Positions 48,459 to 62,314 of a stretch of 64,000 nt of DNA are shown here, in pieces. The notes under the pieces are model-generated. The model saw only the letters and a list, made by a program, of their open reading frames with translations. It searched no databases and was not told the origin of the DNA. The DNA is from Rotaria sordida (taxonomy: Eukaryota > Rotifera > Eurotatoria > Philodinida > Philodinidae). The stretch lies in assembly GCA_905250125.1 (NCBI GenBank), contig CAJNOL010000168.1, positions 18,655-82,654 of the forward strand, read 5' to 3'. Each line of letters begins with the position of its first letter. The stretch's first letter is position 1. The translations under genes were made by a program, and so were the position numbers.

Positions 48459-50063
48459 ATGATTACCAGTCCTCCACCACAGGTTGATATCATTTCAACA
48501 TCATTAAGACGACGTCATTTAAAAGCTATTGTTTATATTTTTGTAATCATTTTTGGTTTGGGTACATGGACAAATTTAGCTGGTCTTTGGGTTGAATTAC
48601 CAATAATTGTTCCAATTTTACCCGAATCATGGCAATTACCAGCTAAATTGACATTGGTTATTAATACAGCTAATATTTTTCCAATTCTTATTGTTTTTGC
48701 TTCAATTATTTTTAAATTAAATACTGCTCCATTTGAAATTCCCGTCAATTTTATTCTTCTCATTACTAGTATTACATTGGCTATTGCATTTGCTTTTTTA
48801 TGGGATAAAACAACATATCTATTTGGTACAAAACAAAGTGTTTATTTAATGTTATTATGTTTTGTTACAGCTGTAGCTGATTGTATGTCTTCAACAACAT
48901 TTATTCCATTTTTACATCGATATGAACCATTGTATTTAAATGCATATTTTGCTGGTGAAGCACTTACTGCACTTCTTCCAGCATTGTTAGGTATTATTCA
49001 AGGTATAGGAACATCAGATTGTATAATGCTTGATGATAATAATACTAATGGAACATTGATTGAAATTTATCATCCACCTCGATTTTCTGTTCGAACTTAT
49101 TTTCTTTTATTAAGTTTTTTACCATTAGCAGCTCTTTTTGCATTTTCAAGTCTTCATCTTATGAAAACAGGTCGAACAGAAGAAAAATCATCAATAATAA
49201 AATCTAAACATCATCAATCTCGTATATTTATTCTAATGAATAATATAGAAGATATTGATATAATTCAAAATACAATTACAAGAATAAATAAAATTGAAAA
49301 GCAATTAGAAAATAATAAAAAGAAAAATCAATTGAAAGAATTTGCTTCATCCAAACAAGGAATATTTTTATTGATAGTATTTCAAACTAGTGCTATGTTA
49401 TATGGAATATGTCCAGGTTTAACAACATTTTCATTAAATGCTTATAGTGCAACAACATTTCATTACACAATTATTGCAAGTAAGACAAAAATTATTAAAC
49501 AAAAAAAAAAAAACCTAACAAAAAAAAGTTAATTCTTTCTTTTTCAAGATTCATTTGCTTATCCGATAATGACATTAATTGGAGCATTTATTCCTGAAGT
49601 ATCATCAAAACAGATCTATTTTCTTTATGTGATTCATGTTGTTTTTTTTATATATATTTTTATAACAGTACGTCAATCTATTGATGATATTAAACAATAA
49701 ATATTTATACTTATTTCTTAGGCTAAACTCTCACCATGTCCTCCATTAGTTAATAATATATTGGGTCATGTAATTATTGTAAGTAAAGTGGAATACAAAA
49801 AAAATTATAATTTAATATAAAAAAAAAAAAAAATTTCTTTTTAGTTTTTTGTATGGATTTTAGCTTCTTTAACTGGTTCTTATATACGTATTTTAATGGG
49901 AAATTATTTTCGAAAAACACGAGATCATCGTGGTCTTATATGGTTTGGTTTAGCAACACAAATAGGTGCATTTGTTGGTTCATTAATTATATTTATTCTT
50001 ACGAATAATTTTGAATTATTTAAAGAACGAAACATTTGTGATAAAATATCACAATGTTTTTAA
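48459..50063 (+). CDS. SLC52A: SLC52-family riboflavin transporter, 471 aa
   Basis: Four exons: 48459-49479, 49549-49667, 49722-49778 and 49845-50063 (TAA), 1416 nt in frame. The first membrane helices contain GLGTWTNLAGLWVELPIIVP, matching the family's conserved GxGxWxxxNGxWVELP-type opening. Further family marks are CMSSTTFIPFLHRY, AYFAGEALTALLPALLGIIQG, the post-loop segment TSAMLYGICPGLTTFSLNAYS, and LSPCPPLVNN before the last helices. About 11 hydrophobic segments can be counted. A hydrophilic cytosolic loop of about 90 residues (Lys/Asn/Ile-rich) separates the two halves, as in animal RFVTs. The product imports riboflavin across the plasma membrane. AATAAA at 50161-50166 is a likely poly(A) signal, 95 bp before a palindromic transposon. 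Confidence 0.9.
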
Positions 50064-50260
50064 AATATGAATTAAAAAATTGTTTCTAGGACTTTTTTAT
50101 TTGAAAAACAAAAAAACAATTCTTCATTTCATAAATCATATGTGTGTTATAATGAACACGAATAAAATTAATAAAAAAGAAAACAGGTGTTTTTTCTTTA
50201 TTCTGTTTGAAATCTAATATAGAAGCAAATGTCAATGAAGAATTCCGGATATACATATTA

Positions 50261-51109
50261 ACGGGTGGTCGAAAAGTTTCCAGACAAAATGTTGAAAGCT
50301 GAAACATATATATATATATATGAGCTATTGAAACACTTTGTTTTTTACTAATTACATAGCTTGTCTCTCCCTCTACCTATACTATTAATTTGAGGTTTTT
50401 TCGATTGACCCATTGTTGTCAAAATGATTGATCTTCATAAATGTATTTTTTCTATTCTTGGACAAAAAAAATAACGAAGACGCATAATAAATGCCTGCAC
50501 TTTATATCTGACATTGTTATGTCTAAATACATTTATATTAGAAAAACAGAATATACTACAAGATGCAGCGTGAAAAGCTTTACGATCTATACAGTAACGC
50601 TTATTTTAATTGTGTGGTTTTTGTTTTCAAAAAACGCAAAATTCTGTGTAATCAGTTTTCGACGTTGCAAAAAGAAATAACTCGTGTAGCAAAATATGAA
50701 GTTCTTCTCAAAGTCGAAAAGAGGTTGCACAGAATTTTGAGTTTTTTAAAAACAAAAACCACACAATTAAAATAAGCATTACTGTGCAGATTGTAAAGCT
50801 TTTCACGCTGCATCTTGTAGTATATTCTGTTTTTCTAATATAAATGTATTTAGACATAACAATATCAGATATAAAGTGCAGGCATTTATTATGCGTCTTC
50901 GTTATTTTTTTTGTCCAAGAATAGAAAAAATACATTTATGAAGATCAATCATTTTGACAACAATGGGTCAATCGAAAAAACCTCAAATTAATAGTATAGG
51001 TAGAGGGAGAGACAAGCTATGTAATTAGTAAAAAACAAAGTGTTTCGATAGCTTTTATATATATGTTTCAGCTTTCAACATTTTGTCTGGAAACTTTTCG
51101 ATCACCCGT
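50261..51109. mobile_element. 849-bp near-perfect palindromic MITE
   Basis: Ends ACGGGTGGTCGAAAAGTTTC and inverted ACGGGTGATCGAAAAGTTTC, flanked by TA at 50259-50260 and 51110-51111. The two halves are almost identical inverted copies for about 380 bp each, down to a short central loop near 50650-50700. That implies recent insertion or ongoing arm correction. The mirrored open frames at 50441-50680 and 50708-50935 are a by-product. Sits between the SLC52 poly(A) signal and the next EF-hand gene. Confidence 0.8.
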
Positions 51110-51450
51110 TATTTTAATGAGAAAACTTCGTCATCACTTTCATAATAATCAAACTTTCTTGCACTTGAGACGACTTCTTGTTAAGCATATGCTACCTCGT
51201 TTACATTTTCATTCTTGCACTTATGATTGCACGCACATGTTTGTATCGATAAAGTTTTTTTTTTTTTCTATTCTTAAGTGTATATGCATTTTATTGTTGT
51301 CATTCGTTCTTTGTGCATCAAGCATTTTCAAAAGTCTGCCGCGTTATAACCGTTGTCGACATTTAAAATTATTGTGAGTGGATGGTTCCATTGACGTGAA
51401 TTGAATTTATTCAAACACATTCTTCGAAATATTTTCATCTACTAACAAAG

Positions 51451-52595
51451 ATGGGAAATAAAAATAGCTCATCAGAAAAATTACTAGACGAAACGAAAAA
51501 TTTACTCATGCAAAAAACTGGTAAAGCTAGTTTTATTTTATTCATTGTTTTTTTTTTTTTAATGTAGAATAATTCAATGAATATGACTAATTTAGTTTTA
51601 ATATGTTTAGAAATAATGATACATTATTCTCTAGAATTAAAACAACAGGTGTCTCATATAATCTTATATTTATATAAGATAAAATTTTTTGCACATTTTT
51701 TCTTCAAATTAAAAATCTACTAAATATTCATCTTTTGAAAGATTGATAAAAAATTAAATTTTTCTATATGTCATTATTTGTCTTTTAATAAATAATAATT
51801 TATCATAAATATCTCCTATTTCATACTAAAGGTCAAAATAACTATACTAATTCTCTATTAGATAACTATAAAATTTATTTTTTAAGAGATGATTATAAAT
51901 TTATTTTTTAGGTATGTCGAAATATGAATTAGACTTATGGTACAAAACAATACTAGTATAATAGAAGAAAATAAAAGATTCATAAAAATATCATTATTTT
52001 TATTTTTTAATAGGAACGATCAACAAAAGGAAAATTATCTAAAAAACAAATGATATCTATTTATAAAGATTTGAGTGATCTTGATGCAACACGTATAAGT
52101 AAAATTGTTGATTCATTAGAAAAAGTTTTCGATGAAGATCATAGTGGTACTGTTGGTAAGTAATATATCTACCTTTATTTATTTAATAAATATTTATTAT
52201 TTAATAGATGTAAATGAATTTCTACGTGGTTTTATATTAACAACTAAAGGTGATTTAGAATCAAAAATTGAGTATACATTTCGAATATATGATGAGAATG
52301 ATGATAATCAGATATCTGGTGATGAAATTAAAAGAATGGCAAATGTAATATGAAAATAAAACTTCAATATGAAATAAAAATTTTTTTTTTTTGTTGCTTT
52401 ATTTAGGCAATAACACGAATGTTAGGTGGTGATGGAACAGGAAATGATCAAGAATGTTTTGCTATAATGTATCAATTTCTTAGACAATTTACTAGTAGTG
52501 AAAATGGTGTTATTTATAAACATGATTTTATAAAAACTGTGATGCAGAATAAACAACTTTTGGCTATACTTTCACCATTTTATGGTAATGATTAA
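51451..52595 (+). CDS. neuronal calcium sensor-like EF-hand protein, 193 aa
   Basis: Five exons: 51451-51520, 51912-51955, 52014-52155, 52208-52344 and 52407-52595 (TAA 52593-52595), 582 nt in frame. The N-terminus MGNKNS fits MGxxxS myristoylation. EF2 loop is residues 78-89 (DEDHSGTVDVNE) and EF3 is 114-125 (DENDDNQISGDE, with N in place of the usual G at position 6). Both carry the position-12 Glu. EF1 and EF4 (SSENGVIYKHDF) are degenerate. Length of about 190 aa and the order YELDLWYK, FLRGFI, RIYDENDD, and LSPFYG near the end agree with the NCS/visinin/KChIP group. The product should be a membrane-recruited Ca2+ sensor; partner unknown. AATAAA lies at 52663-52668. It is not a close duplicate of the 15820-16812 gene. 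Confidence 0.88.
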
Positions 52596-55125
52596 CAAAT
52601 AGAAAAATATCTTTGTATCTGTTTATCACCTGCATTTCCTTTCTTAACTAAATTAAAAAGAAAATAAACATAGCTTTTATTATGTGTGAATAATTGTATT
52701 TGTATTTTTTTTTTTATCACATGATTTTATATTTATCATTGTGCTTTTTCTGTCAATGATCCTGATCATTGATAAGAAAGAGAACAAAACATTAATAACG
52801 AAAGCATTTGAAGTTAGCTATTATATCGACAAACTAAAAAAAAAAAACTTATTTAAATGTTCTTTTTGTTGTTGTATCTTTTTTGTGTGTATTTGTGATT
52901 AAAAGTTATTTACTTTTCTCAATCTCGTCTTTGTGTATTTTGAGATCAATTAGTATAAAAGGCATTAAAGTGATCAAAAGAGAGCATGCTGTTTTTTTTT
53001 ACTCAATTAAACATTATTTGTACGAACGAATTAATAGTGAAGCTCGTGTCAAATCCATATTCGTTTTAGACAGCAATAACTATCATATTCAAACTGAAAT
53101 TGACTGTATTGAAATTGAGAATAAGAACAATATGTTCTCTATTCGATTGATAAGGTAAGGTAGAGAATGATGACGTCAATAAATGAGATCAAAATGTATT
53201 CTAGGTCATCATAATATTTTACTCAAATGCTTCAAAAAAAAAAAAAAAGGATAATTTAGTAGAAATTTTATCATTCTTGAAAAGCATTCGTCAACATCAT
53301 TAGTTCGTTATTTGCTTCGTGTCTAATAAGGAAAAAAAGAAAGAAAGAAACAATACAGAATACCTCGTGACATAATTCAATTAAATATATGAACACAGTT
53401 AGTCAGTCATTACAATACTTAATAATGGATGTGTGTGTCTAATTGTTATTCTCAAAGAAAGACATTTTCTTGTCATATAACGTTAATTGGACAATGATAT
53501 AAATAAATAGAGTATATACTTCAAGTATGTTTTTTTTGTTTTGAGTAGCTATGAGTTTTTTTAATCAATAAACGAAAATTGATTTTCAAATTTCATATTA
53601 GTCATGATAATTTTTAAATATTAACATTATGCAGTCCAATATAAATTATGATCAAAAATCTTTTTGTCCTTTTTTAATTAGGAGCTTTCTCTCTATTGAC
53701 TAAACAAGAATATTAGTAGTAATAATTATTATGAGATAATTGCATCATTAGTTCGAGAATTATTCTCATATGTGTATCCTTATATTCTCTTTCTCATACT
53801 TATGTCAATAAGATAAATATGACTAACTATTAGTATTTATATCCATGTGTGCAAATGTTCTTTAGTCCTTGAGAAAGGTGAGATATGGATAATTATCATC
53901 ATTTTTTTTATTCTGTCATCTAATTAGTTTTTGTGAACATTATCAAGTGTTAATGATAATGATGACTGCTGTCTATCATTTTGCAATTGAATTTTCTAAA
54001 TGGAAATCTATTCGAAAAAGAAATTTCATCTCTATTGATTGTCTTATGATGCGATGAACTTTTTATAATATGACAAAAGAAAAACTATGAACTTATCATA
54101 TTACCTATGTTCGTTCTAAGAGTCATACAATTTCTTTCACATTGTAATAGATGATATCTACATACAAAATGAGCAGGTGTGTAAGTAAATAAGATGCATC
54201 GACTTTTTTTTTCTTCTCTTATATCGTTATTTCATTTATAGAATGAAAAAAAAAAAGACTTCTCTCTTGTAATTTATTAAATATTTTTCATGCTTTACTT
54301 CAATCTTTCATATTAAAGATAATTTCTTGTTATGTTCAAAAAAGAGAAGAACTTTATTCATGGCATGTTCATGAAAAATAAAATAAAAAAATCATTGATT
54401 CATACAAACAGCTTGTATCTCTGAAAACACAGAGCAACAAGAACGACGTTATTCCAGTTAGTATTATCATTATATATATATATTATACAGTAGACTAGAA
54501 AAAAAAGAAGTATGTTAGTAGGACAAGAAATTAATCATTCATTCATTCAATCGTTTTTCTTCTTAAAAGAAACGATATTTACTCTCTGACTAGCACATAA
54601 ATTTGAATTGAATGTATGCCAATATAGACATACTTGTTCATCGATCTTGTTGTTATTATCTTTAGGGCTTTATTGACAGTCTGATCTATGAACAACATTG
54701 ATTGAAAGAAAATAAATGTGTTAATCGTCGATATGGAAAAAAGTTTCTTGATGTTATTTTTGAGTATTTCTTTTAATTAATATGCAGTATGAGAAATATG
54801 AAATTATCTTAGACCAATGCACATTTTTATTTTTTGTAGAAAAGAATTTGTTTCATCTTAGTGATTATATCTTTTCATTTTCACTTCATTGAGAAGACAT
54901 CTGTCTGTTTCTTTACATATTTGACAAGAAGGTTAAATGAGAAGTTAAGTATGATCCTAATTGGATGTTATTATTTATTATCAACTCATACATTCTTGAT
55001 ATGTTCGTGTGAAAATATATTGGATATCGGAGATTTTTTATTTTTATTTCTCTTTTGGATACTTTATTATATCGATACATTTATATATCTGTTTAGACAT
55101 ATAACATATATCTGAATATCTAAAC
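52596..55125. other. intergenic, EF-hand 3' flank and cadherin 5' flank
   Basis: No gene or transposon with definable ends recognised. A 91-codon frame at 52883-53158 has no motif and is treated as chance. Confidence 0.4.
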
Positions 55126-58100
55126 ATGCATTATTATTATCATTGTTATTTCTATTTATTTCTTTTTCCAATTATTTGTACTTATGACTGTGAAGAAGTT
55201 TGTAATATAACATTAAGTGTAATGGAAAATACATCAATAGAAAAGTTACAATGGAATTTAAATGATTTAATTTATAATCGAACATCATCTTTGGAATATT
55301 TACAATTTTCATTATCAAATCCATCGGATTATTTTGAAATTGAATTAACAAAAATTTTAAAATTTCGTTTAATAGAATTAGATCGTGAAAAAATTTGTAA
55401 GAATAATTTATTAAATGATGAATGTTCATTACAATTACAAATATTTACTCAAACATCATTTATAATTATATTTAAAATGATTATCTTAGATGAAAATGAT
55501 TGGAAACCTTTATTTAATCAAGATTATATTTATTTAAATATACGAGAAAATCTTCCAATTAATTATCGTGTACAATTACCTATTGCTTATGATTATGATT
55601 CAATACAATATAATATTGATCATTATGAATTTATAAATAATATAGAAGAAATAGAAAAACTATTTCAATTAGAAAAATTTCATGATGAATTACGATTAAA
55701 ATTATTGAAAAAATTAAATTGTGAATTGAAAAATAATTATCAATTATATATTATCGCAATTGATAAAGGTGGTTTGAAATCGAATGTTTTGTAAGTCTTG
55801 TTCATCTTAAATCTATTGAGTATATATCTTAGAATATAGAATTGTATTGAAATCTTGCATCGGATTTCGATGAAGTCGAAGTTGATGTAAATTATAGAAA
55901 CTCCAAAAACTCTATTTCATTCTTTGCTTATATATTTTGACCATTATAACGTTCAGTAAACAAAAACTGTTAATCCAATAGTCAAATAACATGACATCGA
56001 AAAAATAAAAATAAAATAACACATCTACACTGGATTAAATTTTGCAACTGATTATTGCGAAAAGAAGACTAACACCATGCAATATTTCCACTTTCATTAT
56101 TAGATATATTGTCATTAGCTTCATGCAACCTTAAATTACATAATATTGCCAGACACGCCAACTGTCGTCAATATACGAGATTAAAAATTTGAAGTTTTTC
56201 GGGAACAAATATAACAAAAATTCTATAGGAAAAAATGCAACAAAACTAAAGTAACTTTAATGAAAGATTGTAATTATGTTTATTCCAAATGTTACCTTAT
56301 TGTAAAATATAGATCGAAATGTTATTCTTATTTTACATGTAATGTTTTTTTTTTGCTATAAAAACTATTCTTTTTTTGCTCTATGAAGTTAACAATCATT
56401 TTGTTAACTACCAGTGATTGTAAAAAGGTTTCTATAGACTCAAAAAAAAAATGCAGGAATATTGAACGAGAATATCATTCGAACTGATATCCTCTGTTTG
56501 AGAGCATTTTAGATTTACAGGGAGGTCTTGTTATCATTGGAAAAAGCCTGAAAAGTTTCGTCCTCATAGGCCTAGCAGTCAAATTAGGATTGTTTCACTG
56601 GATTCTGATTTAGCTTTAGATACATATCGAAAAGTCAAGAAGCAGAATTTCAACGTGAAATTTTGCTCATAAATAGGTCGAATAATCCATAAAATATCCT
56701 AATAGTTTTAGCCGAAAAGAATCTTCTTCTATCGAGACATCGAAATTCAAATAAAACAAGTAACTTATAACAGGCATGACACAAAAAACGAGTTTACTTG
56801 AAAATTCGATATCATGACAAGAGAATATTCTTTTTTGGCCGAAACTTTCAAAATACTCTATAGATCATTCGAACTATCTATGAGAAAAATTTAACGTCGA
56901 AATTCCGCTTTCGGATTTTTTGTTATATACCCAAAGATGAGTCATAAACTCGATAAAATGATTCTAGCTCGGTTTCAAAGGTCGATGGAGACTAAATCTT
57001 TAGTAGACCTAATATAAGTTCAAATGGGAAATATCAGTTCGGGTAATCCCTTCATAAGTGCAAATGTCGCATCATATTACAAATAACATTTCTTATTACA
57101 ATTATCATCCTAGTTCTTCTTAATGATGATTTCAAGTTAGATCAAATTTGTGAAACAAGAAAATGGATTGATAATAAATTCTTTAAATTGTCCTAACTAA
57201 TTAATTTCATTAAAATTAAACATCATGAATCATTTTAAATATATTTCAATATCGATATTTTTATTTTAGACATGTTAATGTTACCGTAGGAGATTTAAAT
57301 GAATATCAACCACGTTTTAATCAACGTTTTTATCATAAAGGTATACCAGAAAATATTTCAATAATAAATTCTTTTTCATCACCGATACTACAAATAAATG
57401 CAACGGATGATGATTGCTATGATAAAACAATTCTTTATTCAATTCTAAATAATGATATTCCCAATGATATATTTCCATTTGAAATAGATAAATATACTGG
57501 TTTAATGCGAGTTAAACATCAACTTGATTATGAAACAATTTCAACATATCGTTTTCGTGTTAAAGCATCAAATCTTGATCAAATAACATCAAGTATGGTA
57601 CCAATTATTATAGATATATTAGATGTAAATGATAATCAACCATTAATACAAATGAATATTCTTAATGAATATAAATTAAATGAAAATAATGATAATTTTA
57701 TAATTAATATCAATGAAAATATTCGTTTAGGACAATTTATTGGTACTATTTTAATACGTGATATGGATTCAACAATGATTAATCATCATTTATCATTAAA
57801 AATTCTTTCATGTTTACCATTAACACTATCTTGTCCTATTGAATTAGATTCTGGAATGGAAAATAATATATTTAATTCAACAACATATGTAATACGAACA
57901 TCAAGACTATTGGATATTGAACTAGGTGATGAGAAATTTATAATTATTCTTGAAGCAAGTAAGTCAATAGAAAAACATAAAAAAAAAAGCAAAGGATGCA
58001 TCAAAAGTTTTTAATTTTTATTTAAGGAGATTATGGTGATCCACCATTGAGTAGTCAACGCCATTTAATAATTAATATTAATGATGAAAATGATTGTACA

Positions 58101-60216
58101 CCAAAATTTACTCAATTAAATTATCAATTTCGAGTATCTTATTCATCTCCAATAGGATTTTTTATAGGTCAAGTTCAAGCTGATGATGATGATTATTCAC
58201 CAAATTTTCGTCTTATTCAATATAAATTTTTAGAAAATGATTATCAAGATGTTATTAGTATTGATGTAAATAATGGAAGTTTGTTTTTAGCTAAACAACT
58301 ATCAACAGAAATGAAGCTCAATATAACTGTAAGAGCTATTGATGTACATAATCATTCATTATATGATCAAGCTAATATTGAAATCTTTTTGTTTGATGAA
58401 ACAACATGTTTACCAGTGTTTCGTCAAACAATCTATGTATTTAATACAAGTGAACATCAGATGATTCCTTATGAAATTGGTAAAGTTGAAAAAATTTTTC
58501 TTTTTGTTTGGAATTTTATATTATATTAAGAAAAAAAAACTAAACGAATTTTAGAAAACATCATTATAGTAAACAGAGTGATAGGAATTTTTGCGTTTTG
58601 TGCTGAGTTCTTTGGTAAAAAATGTACAAATCTACGCTACATTTCGTGCGGATATTGCAGAATTAAAGCGCACAAATTCTTCGAAATCTAGAAAAAATAA
58701 TTTGTCGAAGACGGTAAACTCGATATTCCCAATAGAGCTCGTCAGTTCCAAACGTTTACGATTCGGTTCTAAACTGGCTGCGGCTTTAAAAATTGTTTTT
58801 CTTCAATACGTGATGGCTCCAGTCAGTTCAAAATATGTAGCAGAGCTATATTTGATTCCATTGTCCAAACATGTATTTTTTTGAGCTTTTGCCTCAGACT
58901 GGACCAGAGCGTGGTTTACCAATAACTATTTTCAATAAAGCCTATTCGATTTGGATTCATTGCGAGCTCGACAAGCTCTATTATAGTTTTCATAATGCTA
59001 GTCAACCGTAAATAAAGTAATAAAAATAAGTTTTGTCGTTTTCTGTATATTTTTGAAATAAGCTAAAGTTTTTTCCGTGACTCAAACAAATACAAATAAG
59101 TGAAACTCGGTTTAATATATTTTGTATTTTGAACATCGCGTTTGATGCGAAGTTGCCTAATAGAAAATGTTTCAACTGTCCAGGCTCTAATATTCATATG
59201 GATACGAAAAGCTAAGATATTTTCTTTATTCAATAATATGAATTCATTTAACAAAAAATTTTCGATCTTTAGCTAAAAATACAATTAATTTGTTTTTCTT
59301 TATTTTAAAATAAAGGTCAAGTTAATGTTGATAATTGTCTTTTATCGTCCATACCAATTTCTTATCATCTTATTAAAGAAGATTCATTATCACCATTTCC
59401 ATTTTCCATTGATAGTCACACTGGTATCATAAAAGTTATTCATGAACTAGATCGAGAAATAAAATCATTTTATAAATTTCATATTAGTTCATTGCATTCA
59501 AAAACTCAACAATTAACTCAAATAGAAATACAAATAAATATTCTTGATGAAAATGATCATTATCCTATATTTAATAATTTACATAAAGAATATATTTATA
59601 TATCAACACATCATCATCATCAAACTAATAAAATATTCATTACACATATTCATGCAATAGATGCTGATGTGGGTTTAAATGGTCTTATTAATTATTATTT
59701 TACAAATAAGGATCATTATAAATATTTTCATTTATATCCTAATGGTTCTATTATCTTATATAATCTAAATAATGTTCATTTACCAGTTCGTCTTGAAATC
59801 TATGCACGTGATCAAGGTTATCCGAGACCATTAAATTCAAAAGAAAACATTATTATTTATGTATGTGATATATATAAACGACATGAATGTCCAATCAATG
59901 AATCACCAAATAAATTACGAAGAAATTTTTATCTTGGTTCAATATTTATAATGATATCTGTTGTTTTAATTTTATTTATTATAATCATATGTATTATTTG
60001 GAATTTATTTATGAAGAAAAAATTAAGAAGAAAAGAAAATAATAAATCGTATAGTTATCAAATTGAAGCAAGAAAAAATTTAAGTAATAAAGTTTTAAAT
60101 GATATTTACTTTGTTTTTTTTCTATGTTCAATTTTTTTTTAGTTATTTCTGATAGTCTTTATGATTTATCACCAATAATTCATGGAAATCATCGTTCGAA
60201 ATGTCTTGTCGTATGA
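55126..60216 (+). CDS. cadherin (short protocadherin-like), single-pass, 882 aa
   Basis: Five exons: 55126-55790, 57270-57958, 58027-58479, 59316-60083 and 60143-60216 (TGA), 2649 nt in frame. Signal peptide HYYYHCYFYLFLFPIICTY. Inter-repeat calcium linkers mark six boundaries: DENDWKP (122-128), DLNEYQP (230-236), DVNDNQP (340-346), DENDCTP (471-477), a weak DETTCLP, and DENDHYP (680-686). So there are about six to seven ectodomain repeats. DADVGLNGLINY and ARDQGYPRPL are protocadherin-style motifs. The membrane helix is about 809-834, followed by KKKLRRK. The cytoplasmic tail is only about 48 residues, with no beta-catenin-binding site, and ends CLVV. Mediates Ca2+-dependent adhesion or recognition. 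Using the last intron (donor GTAATA) is my choice; reading through it instead would end the tail at a different stop. Confidence 0.88.
58480..59315. other. cadherin intron 3
   Basis: An 836-bp intron. It has a 97-codon open frame at 58591-58884 with somewhat higher GC than its surroundings and short inverted GAGCTCG / CGAGCTC segments. No recognisable domain; possibly an old repeat. Confidence 0.4.
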
Positions 60217-61519
60217 CAATTGATCTTTGACTATATCCGGTGTTTTTTTATGCAAATATAATAAGTGCTAAAACAATATGAAAATTGATGACGTTTTGTG
60301 TACACTTTTATTCAAACAGTGTGTGTTGTGTGTTTAGTTTTCTTCGTTTTTTGTTATTTTGTAGTTACGTGTTTTGAAAAGAACTTCAAAAATTGATTGG
60401 AAATCAAAGTTTTCTAATTTATAAGAATTGATCATTCACATCAGTTTTTTTTTAATTCGGTTAAACATTTATAACTTTGATAGCCACTAAGAATAGTTAA
60501 TATTGTTTGTATAAAAACATATGATAGGCATCTGCAATATTGATAGAGATCATGAATGAGAGGAAGATAGAAGCTTTTCTTATTTCAATGTAGAATGAAA
60601 ATCAACTAATGGTTAGTTTCTTATAATGAAGAAGCATCCTAATTATTGAATAACGTGAGAGTTTATGATTAAAACAACTTTAAAATGTTATGAGACTTTC
60701 GTTTTTTATATCGAATTTTATCGTTGTGTATTTTCTTGGTTTTTACCGAATCGATTTTTTTCATTGTACCAGAATAAATCACATTAATCATTTCTTAAAT
60801 TTCATAAAGTGAAACATGCAAAGCTTATTGTTGTTTAAATATTAATAATTTTAAATATCAATTTCTTAGTATGACAGAAAAAAAACAACAGAATGTCGAT
60901 TTTCCGACATAAAAAAAATTTAGATCTTATTCGGTTTTTTTGTCGTTTCTTTGTCTCTAGAGAATCAATCGATAAATGGAATTTAGTATCGTTTATACCT
61001 CTGATGTCATCATATATTACACACTTAGTTTCATACGAAAAAAAACAAAAAGATCAATGTTGATTATATAAAATATAAAGGACACTATATATTTCAAACC
61101 TATAGTAATATTGAATGAATCGTTTTAACAGAAGCTGAAAGGTAAATGAGTTAGGCAGGCTAGTCACTGATATCGATTTCAACTCTCACTTCTTCATGTG
61201 AAGTAAGTCAACATTCGATCATCTTGAATTCGACCCGAGAATCATAAACAATTATGAAAACAACCTAACGTTTGCTTTATATAGCTATTGACTATTATAC
61301 AGTATCTAAGGATAAGCTGAAGCTTTCGGTTACCAAAAAGATCACTCAATCTCTAACAAGTATCTTAAATTTTAGCTAACACTAACACATTTTTCCTTCG
61401 CCACAAAAATTCCAGAAATTTGATATTTGTTTAACAGAACATTTGAAAATCTTCAGATTAATGGATGAGATCTGTGATATTTTTCTATGGAATGAAAATA
61501 TTTGTAACTCATCGGAATA
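60217..61519. other. cadherin 3' flank
   Basis: AATAAA at 60773-60778 is the best poly(A) signal candidate. Nothing else recognised. Confidence 0.4.
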
Positions 61520-61521
61520 TA

Positions 61522-62314
61522 CAGATATAGTAAAGTCTATCACAGTGAACCACTCTCTATAGTGGACATCTCTTGTTAGTGGACACTTCACAGTTCGACG
61601 AAGCGTTTTTTGCTGGCATTGAACCTTTATATAGTAGACACATTTTCACGGTGTCTCTTTCATAAATAACCTCTAAATAGTGGACACTAATTATGATTTT
61701 AAAGTAAATGTCGTGATGACTATCATTAATTAGTCAACATAATGATTCTTCTTTATTGAACGGACGACGGAAGGACAAAAAAGTCGATATATCTTAGTGG
61801 TTTAGAAAGAATACATCCCTTCTGTTGAACAGATGAAACGGGTATATATACAATCTCATTGAAACATTTGCGTCATTTTCCTACCATTATAAAGAGAAAG
61901 ATATCATTATGTCTAATCGAAGAGCGTTGACTCCAGAACAAAAAGATTGCACTAATTGAAGATAATCAAAATGGTCATGGTTTATCAGCTTGATCTTTTT
62001 GCGTCTACTCAACAGTCTCATTTCTGATCTTGAATCACAATTAACTGACGTTTATCTGTATTCGAAAGAAGTGAAACAAAGTTCTATCAAAGATTATTTT
62101 GATAATTGTTGATTTTTCTATTTCTGAAAATCAAATACATGAAAAGAAAAGTAATAGCATCCTCTATCCGATTATCTTATTCACTAATACACCAGAGACC
62201 TAAAAACATGTCTACTTCTTTGAATAAAATATTATTTTTGGAAAACACATAATCTCCCTATAGTGGACACTTTTGAAAAGCCCGAAGAATGTCCAGTATA
62301 GAGAGACTTTACTG
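61522..62314 (+). mobile_element. internally deleted pogo/Tigger-like transposon
   Basis: Ends carry AGTAAAGTCT and CTCTCTATA(G/C)TGGACAT in inverted positions. The right side is bounded by TA at 62315-62316; the left end is either 61522 (TA at 61520-61521) or a CAGT at 61543. Repeated TAGTGGACAC motifs sit inside both ends. Two coding scraps remain. Near 61910-61990 is a frame reading MSNRRALTPEQK and, after a frameshift, ALIEDNQNGHGLSA, a CENP-B-type HTH start. Near 62038-62112 is a tail VKQSSIKDYFDNC before a stop. The catalytic centre is missing. Confidence 0.6.

Noticed and set aside
50441..50935. Mirrored 75-79-codon frames
   Set aside because: Same sequence read from the two arms of the palindrome; not independent genes.
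52883..53158. 91-codon plus-strand frame after the EF-hand gene
   Set aside because: No recognisable motif, no conserved context; likely chance.
58591..58884. 97-codon frame in cadherin intron 3
   Set aside because: Within an intron bounded by good splice sites, no domain; possibly an old repeat.
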